DNA of 53,478 nucleotides from Candidatus Nanoarchaeia archaeon (GTDB lineage: Archaea > Nanobdellota > Nanobdellia > Woesearchaeales > UBA525): positions 1 to 53,478 of the forward strand of contig JANQNB010000001.1 of the NCBI GenBank assembly GCA_028279755.1, given 5' to 3'. Of this stretch, positions 34,194 through 42,800 are shown in pieces. Positions within the stretch are counted from its first letter, which is position 1, and each line of letters starts with the position of its first letter. A program made the position numbers and the translations under genes. The notes under the pieces were generated by a model. That model was given only the letters and a program-made list of their open reading frames with translations. It was not told where the DNA came from and did no database searches.

Positions 34194-35305
34194 GACGACG
34201 TGACGGACAGGTGTGGAGCCTTGACTATACGATCGGCTTCGTGCTCTTCACCCTCAGCCTCTTGCTGGCAGCGTCCGTGCTCATGCGGACCGTGATGAGC
34301 CAGGATGATTTCGCAGTTCTCCAGTCGAACGCCGAAACCATGAGCGACCAGCTTCTCAGCGCGGGCTATCCTGAACACTGGCGCACCGACGACATTGTCA
34401 TTGCAGGCCTGCTCACGAACAACCATTTGAGCTTGCGCAAAGCGGAACGGCTCCAGATGCTTGCCGACGAGGACTATGGTGCGAGCAAGGCCCATGTCAA
34501 TACGAAATATGAGTATGCCCTCACGTTCGCAGAGCCCAACGGATCCTTGCTGCCAGTCAATGACGACTGCTATATCGGCAGCGCTGCAGTGAACGAACAG
34601 AAGAACGCTCTCGTCGCGAACAGGAGCTATGGCTATTACTATCGTGGCGGCCAATTGCTGAAGAACGCGATGGAAAGCATGAACATGACTGTCACGACCG
34701 GCGACGAGCTGAACAACTTCTTGCTCAACCTGAGCATGTTCGATTATGCCATCCTTGAACAGCCAGGACTCAATGGCGTCGACGCGCCATACGATGGTGA
34801 GAAAGCAGAACTTCTCAAGAATTATGTCGAGGAAGGAGCTACTCTGCTCTTGATCGGCAATGTCAGCCTTCCAGAGTTCTTCGCACTTAACCTGACAGCG
34901 GTCAACCAGACGATCGACGCGAATGCCACGAACAGCAACGACACTTTCCTCAACCTGTCAGGGCTCGGGATCGAGAACATCACCGGGACGCACGCGATCG
35001 TTGACAACGGGCTCGAACGTTACGAATCCCTTGCCGTCCTGAGTGACGGCCGGGACTACGCTGCGCGTTTCACCCACGGAGACGGCGACGTGTACTACCT
35101 TGGCGGGTTGAGCGGTACCCTGAACACCAGCGGCACCTTGCTCAGCCATGTAGAGCAACAACTCAACAGCAGTCGCACCTATGCTTCAGCAGATTGCAAC
35201 GACGTCGAACTGCCCTTGGCGAAGAACCGGGTGGTCGTCACCCGCCTCGTGGCATATGAAGGCCGGGTGCTGACCCTGACACTGACAATGTGGGAGAACA
35301 AATGA
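34190..35305 (+). CDS. Large minor pilin-like protein
   Basis: A 371-residue protein with a short basic leader (MRRRDG), then QVWSLDYTIGFVLFTLSLLL, a pilin-type membrane helix in which the usual Glu is Asp. The exported domain contains a Rossmann-like stretch (LLKNYVEEGATLLLIGNVSLPEFF) that resembles a glutamine-amidotransferase-like fold without a visible catalytic Cys. N-glycosylation sequons are clustered (NLTAVNQT, NATNSNDT, NLSG, NITG). The end overlaps the vWA gene by 4 bases. Confidence 0.7.
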   Translation: MRRRDGQVWSLDYTIGFVLFTLSLLLAASVLMRTVMSQDDFAVLQSNAETMSDQLLSAGYPEHWRTDDIVIAGLLTNNHLSLRKAERLQMLADEDYGASKAHVNTKYEYALTFAEPNGSLLPVNDDCYIGSAAVNEQKNALVANRSYGYYYRGGQLLKNAMESMNMTVTTGDELNNFLLNLSMFDYAILEQPGLNGVDAPYDGEKAELLKNYVEEGATLLLIGNVSLPEFFALNLTAVNQTIDANATNSNDTFLNLSGLGIENITGTHAIVDNGLERYESLAVLSDGRDYAARFTHGDGDVYYLGGLSGTLNTSGTLLSHVEQQLNSSRTYASADCNDVELPLAKNRVVVTRLVAYEGRVLTLTLTMWENK

Positions 35306-37986
35306 AGCGGGAGAATAAACGCGGAATGCTCTTCACCTTTGACGCGCTGCTGGGCAGCATGGTCATACTCGCAGCAGTCATGGTGGTCCTGCATTTCCAT
35401 TATGAACCAGTCGAGACCTCGCAGACAAGTCACTATGCCCAGGATACGTTGCTCGCGCTGAACAGCATCCCGATCGGCGATGTGCAGGAACCCTGGGTGC
35501 AATCCCTCATTTCGAATGGCACGATCGATGATCCTGACCGGCCGCTTCTTGAGCAGATCGGCGCGTTCTGGGCGACGAATCAGACCGGCCTTGCCACAAA
35601 CCTGAGCCAACTCGTGTTTGACCAGCTTCTCCCGGCCGATATCGGCATCGACTTCAAGATCGGCGACGAGACCCTGTTCAACCAGGCATTCGCTGGCACG
35701 CCGACCCAACGGGTCAAGGCACGACGAATGATCACTGGCATCCAGGAAGGCGAAAGCCTGGAAGGCAGCACGAGCACTTCATACCTCAAGCGGATCAAGG
35801 ACAAGCAGAGCTACGCGATCGCGTACTTCGGCGGTTTTACCGGCCAGGGCAATATCACCATACGCCTCGGACCGATCCCAGCAGACGTCGACGCGACGGC
35901 AATCACCGCCATCTCCGTACAGCTTGACACCATCGAGGATTTCGATCTCGAGATAAATGGGAATCCATGCGTGACGCTGGTGAGCGACACCACGCTGATG
36001 ACAGTCCAGCAATGGAACGTCACCTCGTGTGAAGGAGACATTCAGCCAGGCATGAACAACATCACCCTGCTCAAAAAAGGCACTCTGGGCGAGGCCTATG
36101 TCGCAGGCGGTTTCATCAAGCTCGACTACCTCACCGATGAGTTCCAGGAAGAAGTGGACAACCAGAGCATGAAGCGCTATGAATTCCCAGTCATCGGCGG
36201 CATCATCAACGTGTACGATTCGTTCTACGCGCCAGGGCTCATCACCGACTGGTATCTGAACATCACGTACTGGAGCAATTACACAGTCTTCCTGCGGATC
36301 GGCAACCAGACCATCTTCAGCAGCCCTGGCAGCAACGAGACCCAGAACATCGTGCTCGAAGGCCACAATGTCAGCTGGAGCCCGACGACCATTCCTTTGC
36401 GTCTGGGCACGACGAACTTCACGAACGTCACTTTTGTCACTGCAGGGCTTCCTGCCGATACTGTACTCGTGACCGATGTCTCAGGCAGCATGGACGATTG
36501 CGGAGAGACCTATACCGGACCGGTATGCCATTATTTCTGCCGCTGGTGGTGGATCTTCGGCTATTGGATGGAATGTCCTGATCCGGGCACCTGCAACAAC
36601 GAAGAATGCGGTGCCTGCGACCCAGGCTATTCTGACGACAGCTACTCCTCGTATGTCGATACGATCTGCAATCGAACCCGGCTTGAAATCGCGCAGGCTG
36701 CTGACAAGCTCGCAGTCGGCATCATCCTGAACGTGTCAGGAAACGAGGTCGGCCTGGTCAGCTATGACGAGCAAGTACGCGACGAGATGGCGCTCACCAC
36801 TGACCAGCCGGCGCTGGAGACGCAGATCGACAGCTATTACGCTGACGACGGGACCTGCATCTGCTGCGGCATCAACCGCGCCAAGAACATGCTGAAGGAC
36901 AGCACTGACAAGAAATTCATGATCGTGATGAGCGACGGGGATGCGAACTACCGCTGCGATGATTTCGATGACTATGTTGGGACTTCTGACTCGACCAACG
37001 GGCCGCAGAGCGCGATCGATGCCGGCCAGAACGCGTGCAACAACCATAACATCACTGTCTTCACGATCGGCTTCGGAACAGGGATGAGTGCGCAGGGACG
37101 CCAGACTCTCAACCAGACTGCGTGCAATTCCTCGTTGTATTACGATGCGATCAACGAGTCGGAACTTGAGGAGATCTACCGGAATATCAGCAACCAGATA
37201 TTGCTTATCGCGAACTTCAGCGCACAGACGCTCATCATCAACGGAACCTATATCGAGAGCCATCTGTATGCTGGCAGCTATCTTGATCTGAACTACACGA
37301 GCATCGTTGACCCGCCGGGGCAGAATGAGATCCTGGTGAAGCTGGAAGGGGCGCAGTTCGCGAACTGCTCCGGCGTCTTGCAGGTGCCGACAGGTCTGCG
37401 AGTGACAGACGCGGTGGTCACCAGTTATTCAGGACCGTATTGGACGTCCTACGTGTCGGTGAATGGCATCCAGGTCTTTAACCTGAGCGAGTACAATCGC
37501 GAATATGTGACTGTTGGCGACCCCTTCCTGGTGACTCTTCCAGTGGCATTCCTCAACGCTACGACGAACAATATCACACTGATCATCGAGGACAATGATC
37601 ATAACTCGACGAATTGCAGCAGCAATAACTCGATCTTCTACACTGGCGTGATCAATAGCTCGGTGCCGCGCAGCACAGTCCTGGAAAAGGCTGAGGGTTG
37701 CAACTGGCGCCTGGAATTCGAGGACGGGCATTTCCTGAACGTGACGATCCCGACCACGTATGGCGGGACAAAGCAGTGCAATTACACCAATGCGAGCAGG
37801 TGGTATGATCCGGAGGATTCCTATGACTACGGTGTCTACAACCTGATGTCACAGCTTGACTTCGATGATGATGGCCGTATCTTCGTGAACATCGAATCGG
37901 CAGATCTGGAGATCATCGTGACAGTGGTGACGAGCGTGCCCTATCTCTGGGGACCAACCCTTGCTTCCCTGGAGGTTTGGCGATGA
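35302..37986 (+). CDS. Pilin-anchored von Willebrand A (MIDAS) protein, putative tip adhesin
   Basis: An 894-residue protein. A basic leader and hydrophobic helix (residues 9-33, LFTFDALLGSMVILAAVMVV) look pilin-like; a beta-rich region follows to about 385. The vWA domain (about 385-635) begins TVLVTDVSGSM, the DxSxS MIDAS metal site, with the later Asp in VMSDGD and a candidate Thr in DDGTC. A roughly 60-residue Cys- and Trp-rich insert (CRWWWIFGYWMEC inside) follows DxSxS directly. C-terminal beta domains carry many N-x-S/T sequons. The architecture recalls PilY1-type tip adhesins (inference). ATGA overlaps at both ends. Confidence 0.85.
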   Translation: MKRENKRGMLFTFDALLGSMVILAAVMVVLHFHYEPVETSQTSHYAQDTLLALNSIPIGDVQEPWVQSLISNGTIDDPDRPLLEQIGAFWATNQTGLATNLSQLVFDQLLPADIGIDFKIGDETLFNQAFAGTPTQRVKARRMITGIQEGESLEGSTSTSYLKRIKDKQSYAIAYFGGFTGQGNITIRLGPIPADVDATAITAISVQLDTIEDFDLEINGNPCVTLVSDTTLMTVQQWNVTSCEGDIQPGMNNITLLKKGTLGEAYVAGGFIKLDYLTDEFQEEVDNQSMKRYEFPVIGGIINVYDSFYAPGLITDWYLNITYWSNYTVFLRIGNQTIFSSPGSNETQNIVLEGHNVSWSPTTIPLRLGTTNFTNVTFVTAGLPADTVLVTDVSGSMDDCGETYTGPVCHYFCRWWWIFGYWMECPDPGTCNNEECGACDPGYSDDSYSSYVDTICNRTRLEIAQAADKLAVGIILNVSGNEVGLVSYDEQVRDEMALTTDQPALETQIDSYYADDGTCICCGINRAKNMLKDSTDKKFMIVMSDGDANYRCDDFDDYVGTSDSTNGPQSAIDAGQNACNNHNITVFTIGFGTGMSAQGRQTLNQTACNSSLYYDAINESELEEIYRNISNQILLIANFSAQTLIINGTYIESHLYAGSYLDLNYTSIVDPPGQNEILVKLEGAQFANCSGVLQVPTGLRVTDAVVTSYSGPYWTSYVSVNGIQVFNLSEYNREYVTVGDPFLVTLPVAFLNATTNNITLIIEDNDHNSTNCSSNNSIFYTGVINSSVPRSTVLEKAEGCNWRLEFEDGHFLNVTIPTTYGGTKQCNYTNASRWYDPEDSYDYGVYNLMSQLDFDDDGRIFVNIESADLEIIVTVVTSVPYLWGPTLASLEVWR

Positions 37987-38957
37987 TCCATAAGAAGGGT
38001 GTTGTCTATCTCTTCGCCGCGCTCCTGCTCGTGGCAGTGTTTCTCACCATCCTGTTTGCGCAGACCTTGCCGACAGAGCAGGAGCGAGCAGAGAGCGAGG
38101 TGGCGCGCATCGTGACCATGAGCGATTTCCTGAGCGATTTCTTTGCCGATGTCGAGCGTGCGACGAACATCGCAGGCTTCCGGGCCTTCATCGCGGTGGA
38201 GCAGTACATCAATGAAGAAGGCGCGTTTCTCGTGAATGCCAGTCCGGTCTTCATCGAAGCCTTCATGAACGGCACGATCGACGGGGACAGTTATGAGATC
38301 ATGGAGAACAGCACGTTTTCCGAATATCTCGCGCGGGTGAACGCAGAAGCGAACCGGATCGGGATCGCGCTGAACGCGAGCGTGTCCGAGATCCTGCTTG
38401 ATCAGAGCACGCCCTGGAGCGTCGATATCGCGTTCAACATGACCATGAACGTGAGCGATACCCGCGGCCTGGCGAACTGGTACTTGACAAAGAATTTCGA
38501 AACAGGGGTGAGCATCCTTGACATCCGTGATCCTGTCTACAGCGTCTACACGTTCGGCAAGGTCCCGAACACCATCCGCCAGAGCCCGTACAACAACTCG
38601 GAATTTGTCGTCGGTGGCAATGACACGACCGCCCTGAACGACGAGATCACGAACATGTACTATCGGGAGGATCCCCACGCACCGAGCTATCTCCAACGTC
38701 TCGAGGGCAACCTTACTGGCAATTCCAAGTATGGCATCGCCTCCCTTGTCTCGCTCGACGAGCTCGACGCGCAAGACATAACAGTGTATCCCACGCGCTC
38801 TGCCGTGGACTATGTGTATTTCAACGCCACGCCGACGATCAATTATTGTCCTGATTTCGGCGAGCCCCTTCCCGCGTCGTTCAGGATCGACCAGACCCAT
38901 CATGACGATCCTGAGCATGATTATGAATTGCCGCAGCTGAACGCCACAGTGTGCTAA
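37983..38957 (+). CDS. Minor pilin-like membrane-anchored protein
   Basis: A 324-residue protein with a short charged N-terminus (MIHKKG) and a hydrophobic helix VVYLFAALLLVAVFLTILFA, then an exported domain rich in Asn sequons (NAS, NGT, NST, NMTMNVS, NDT, NLT). It lacks the consensus Gln-x-x-x-Glu, so cleavage is uncertain. It overlaps the vWA gene (ATGA) and the next gene (TAATG), which places it in the same translation chain. Confidence 0.72.
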   Translation: MIHKKGVVYLFAALLLVAVFLTILFAQTLPTEQERAESEVARIVTMSDFLSDFFADVERATNIAGFRAFIAVEQYINEEGAFLVNASPVFIEAFMNGTIDGDSYEIMENSTFSEYLARVNAEANRIGIALNASVSEILLDQSTPWSVDIAFNMTMNVSDTRGLANWYLTKNFETGVSILDIRDPVYSVYTFGKVPNTIRQSPYNNSEFVVGGNDTTALNDEITNMYYREDPHAPSYLQRLEGNLTGNSKYGIASLVSLDELDAQDITVYPTRSAVDYVYFNATPTINYCPDFGEPLPASFRIDQTHHDDPEHDYELPQLNATVC

Positions 38958-39442
38958 TGATAAAGCATAAAAAGCGAGATTGCGTCAAGAGGTCGAAAAT
39001 GGCAAAAGGCCAAGCTGCCATGGAATATCTTGTCAGCTATGGTTGGGTTCTGGTCGTCGTCCTCGCCTCCCTAGGCATCTTGATGGCGATGGGTGTGGTC
39101 AATCCGACCAAGTGGTTCCCGAGCCATTGCGAGTTCGAAGACGGACTCTATTGCGCTGATTACCGGCTGAACAGCACTGCCTTGGTCTTTGTGGTGCACA
39201 ATGCCTTTGAGATAGACCTCAAGGATGTGAATATCACTGTCGTCTCGAACGACGGCTTGTGCAACGAATCGGTGTGGGTCGGTGACCTCCTCGACGATTA
39301 CTCTACTGGCATCCTCGTCTTCTGTAGCGGCATGTCGATGCCAGAGCGCATGAAAGGTGAACTCCGCGGCCAATACCGCTTCCCAACAGAGACGGTGGTG
39401 CATACAGCCAGGGGCGGCTTCACCCTGCACCGGGAGGGGTAG
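38957..39442 (+). CDS. Pilin with class III signal peptide
   Basis: A 161-residue protein with a basic leader ending AKG, then QAAMEYLVSYGWVLVVVLASLG, nearly the same N-terminus as the major pilin at 49112. About 110 residues of beta-rich exported domain follow with four or five Cys. The start at 38957 overlaps the previous stop (TAATG); an ATG at 38999 that trims the leader to MAKG is possible. Confidence 0.82.
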   Translation: MIKHKKRDCVKRSKMAKGQAAMEYLVSYGWVLVVVLASLGILMAMGVVNPTKWFPSHCEFEDGLYCADYRLNSTALVFVVHNAFEIDLKDVNITVVSNDGLCNESVWVGDLLDDYSTGILVFCSGMSMPERMKGELRGQYRFPTETVVHTARGGFTLHREG

Positions 39443-39443
39443 A

Positions 39444-39764
39444 ATGCGTGCCAAGCTGCGCCTTGTCCGATTCGCGAATCCGTGGAGCCAGGCGCTCGGT
39501 CTGATGTTCAGGAAAGCGAGAAACGACACCCTCTACCTTTTCGAATTCGACGCGCCAGTCCGGCACAGTTTCCACATGTACTGCGTCTTTCACCCGATCG
39601 ATCTCTTTCTGCTCGACAAGCAGCAACGCGTCGTCGAGATGAAGAAAGGCTTCACACCTTTCACGACATACAAGCCAAAAAAACCCTACTGGTACGCGGT
39701 CGAGGCAGCGCCAGGCATATTGAAGCCGAAACTTGGAACTTCTCTCAGGAAGCTGCTCGAGTGA
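39444..39764 (+). CDS. DUF192 family protein
   Basis: A 106-residue protein recognisable as DUF192 from SQALGLMFRKA, the counterpart of the GLM-R segment, followed by FEFDAPVRHSFHMYCVFHPIDLFLLD and KPKKPYWYAVEAAPG. The family fold is known, its function is not. Most members are exported; this one has no signal peptide. A GGGAGGGG ribosome-binding site lies just upstream, and it sits inside the pilin gene chain, so a link to the appendage is likely. Confidence 0.82.
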   Translation: MRAKLRLVRFANPWSQALGLMFRKARNDTLYLFEFDAPVRHSFHMYCVFHPIDLFLLDKQQRVVEMKKGFTPFTTYKPKKPYWYAVEAAPGILKPKLGTSLRKLLE

Positions 39765-39798
39765 ACGCACGAGTGAGAATGCTGTTCCAGACAAAAAA

Positions 39799-39811
39799 GC
39801 TTAAAAAGGTG
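39799..39811 (+). promoter_or_regulatory. TATA box and ribosome-binding site before giant 2
   Basis: GCTTAAAAAG (about 39799-39808) lies some 26 bp before the ATG at 39830, so giant 2 has its own promoter in addition to read-through from the pilin chain. GGTGG overlaps its end. Confidence 0.5.
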
Positions 39812-39829
39812 GATTACCAGGAAAAGCCC

Positions 39830-42800
39830 ATGAGGTGGGTCCTACTTATTCCTGTAGCGCTCTTCACCCTATTTCTTATGCCCTTTGCCGCTGCCTGCGC
39901 TTGCCCGGTTGCGCCGTTCGACTGCGCGACCACTAATCCTGGCACGCAGTGCTGTAATAATCCTCAGGACGGCTGTGCGTGCCTCGCGGCATGTACGCCA
40001 GCCCCGACATGCAATTGCTGGGAAGAGAATTGCGATGGGCCCTGTGATGGCTGGATTTGCCCTGATTTCGGTGAGAGCCAGGAATGCACCAGTTGTGGTG
40101 TTGGATACCTCACTATGCCTGCGCCAGGCCAGTTCCAGCAGGATCCCCCCTGCCAGCAGCTCTCAGCGTTTTGCTTCTGTGTTCCGGACACAACCTGCCC
40201 GGGCGGCTCCACCAATTGCGGCACCCCACTCGCGCCGCTGTGCATTGAGAATTGTCCCGGGTACTTTGGAGATGGCGATCCGTGCGATGGTTGCACCTGC
40301 GGCAGCGGCACGCTGAATGCCTATTCCTATTACAATAATGCTTGGACGTCAACAACTGTAGACAATAATAAGATGCAATGCTGTGCCGGAGCGAATGGTT
40401 GCGTGAATCAAGGAGGTAATGGGTGCTTGTCAAGCGGAACTATCAGAAACAATTGGAACGACGGCGATCTTGTCTGTAGCAGCCAGAACTGGTATCCATG
40501 CACATCTGCCAAGGCATGTCAGCAGAAAGAGACAGCGAGATGCTTTCCTGTTGGGCCCACTGATGCCGAACATGAATGGCGTCTGACTACGAATCCGCCG
40601 TCTGAGGTGTGCGGAGACGGTGTGGACAACAATTGCGACGGCACAGTCGACTGCGCTGTTTCTGCTGACGTGGTTGACATCGATGTCTACGTAGACAAGT
40701 TCAATGCCGACGATAATACTGCAGGCTCAACACCGAATGATGTCGGACCCTTGACAGAGAACCAAGTCGCTGAAACTGATGGTACGTGCAATGGCTATGT
40801 CACGGTCTGGTGCGAGATCACGGACAAGGACAGTCCCACAGCAACGCTTGATGGCGGCGCTTGTACCCAGGCCTGGACCTCAGGCGCTAATTGGGTGGGT
40901 TTCAAATGCGGATCCCGCACAGGCGACTATTCCACAGCTGATAGTCATACTGCTGTCTGCAGTGATGGCAGCGATAGCATGACACGGAATTTCAAGATCA
41001 TGAGCGATCCTGATGGTTGCTCTGCTGACTGCAGTCCTCGCTATAGCGCGAGTGGCAGGTTCGAGGGTACCTCGCAGCAGAACATGTATTGTTGCGGCGA
41101 CAACGAGGAGCGCTATGGCCAGCAGGACGCGAACGACGAATACTGGAACTGGCAGAAGCTCAGCACAGACTCCGACGCTGCGGTCGAGCAGGAATGGACT
41201 GGCCGCACAAAATGCTGCAATCTCGCAACTGACTGTTCTGATCAGAGTAGTACGTGTCGCGCCCAAGGCTTCATCCCGACCTGGGCCGGCCAGATAGATG
41301 AGATCTGCGATAACGGGATCTGGTACGAGTGCAATGCAGGCACTGTCTGTGATTCCCGCCAGGGCAATACCTGCTATCAGCAGACTGCTGGCGTGTACCG
41401 ATGGCGAAGCACGACTCCTGCAGATGTCTGTGACGGCATCGATAACGATTGCAATGGCGGCACTGCTGACGGCAGCAGTGAAGCATGGTATGGCAACAGC
41501 TGCGACGGCGCTGACTCTGACCAATGCGAGGAAGGGACTTACTATTGCAACAGCGGCAGCCAGGCGTGCAGCGACACGACTGGCAATAATGTCGAAGTGT
41601 GCGACGGCGCTGACAACGACTGCGACGGCAGCACTGACGAAGGCCTGCCGTTTGACTGGTATTACTATGACTGGGACAATGATAACTACGGGACGAGCAC
41701 GCGACTGTGGCTCTGCACGCCAAGCGGTCATTACACCGCGCCAGTGAGTGGTGATTGCGATGATAGTCGCGCCTTGACGAATCCTTTGAATAGCGAGCGC
41801 CACATCGACGCTGAATGCCGCAACCAGCATGATGATGATTGCGACGGGGAGGTTGATTATGACACGCTGAACACACCCCCGAGAGGAGACAGCAATTGTC
41901 CTGTGGGAGTGAGTTCCTGCGCTGCAAGCGACACGACGCCAGATGTCGGCGAGCAATTCACAATCTCCTGTCCGCTGTCGACACCGACCGTCACTGTGAA
42001 CAGCATTGAAGTGAGCACTGCTGGCGGGGGCGGTTCGTGTGCATGGAGCGGATGGAACGGGCTCACTGCAGAGTTCCTCTGTTCCTTCTCCAGCGACGGA
42101 GCGAAGACTGTGACCTGCGGCGTTGACACCGCAAAATCATACCAGATTGGCAGCGATCGTGATTGCAGCATCAATGTCCAGGCAGTGAGCTGTCCTGGCG
42201 GTCCTGCAACCAGGGACTGCGGTGATTGCGGCACCGAAACCCAGGTGTGCGTGGCGCCAAACTGGGTCTGGCCTGGTACGTGTGTCGGCGACACGGGGAA
42301 TTACACGACAGAAACCTGCTTTGCAGGCAACGGCTGCGACGGGACCTGCCAGAACTACTGCCAGATCGACGGCACCTATCCAGCCAATTGCGATCCTTCG
42401 TGCACGACAAGCGACGTTCCCTGCGATCACGATTGCAATCCAGGCACGCCTGATGTGTGCCAAGCGCCGCCGTGCCCGCCGTGTGGCGAGACCGACTGTA
42501 ACAACGGGCTTGATGATGACGGTGACACCTGGGTTGATGAGGCTGACGTGAGTTGTCCGATCACCCTCGAAGTGACGCCTGACCCTGTTGCTGCGAGTGG
42601 CGCCTTGACTGCGACGACGACTGCGACCTGGCCACCCTGGGAGTCTATGCTTGCTGACAAGAACATCTGCGACGACGCAGGCTGCGATGGCACTGGCGGC
42701 TGTGCCGGCTCAGTGATTCCTGGGTGTGTCGGCACCTTGAACTGTGCGTTCACCGCTCCTGGCACGCCGGGCCCGGTGACGTACTGGGCGTGCGTTGGCG

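Noticed and set aside
36462-37210. vWA domain as part of a Mg-chelatase or MoxR system
   Set aside because: The protein is exported through a pilin-like anchor and no MoxR ATPase lies nearby.
39482-39829. N-terminal extension of giant 2
   Set aside because: It overlaps the DUF192 gene in another frame and would bury the signal peptide that begins at 39830.
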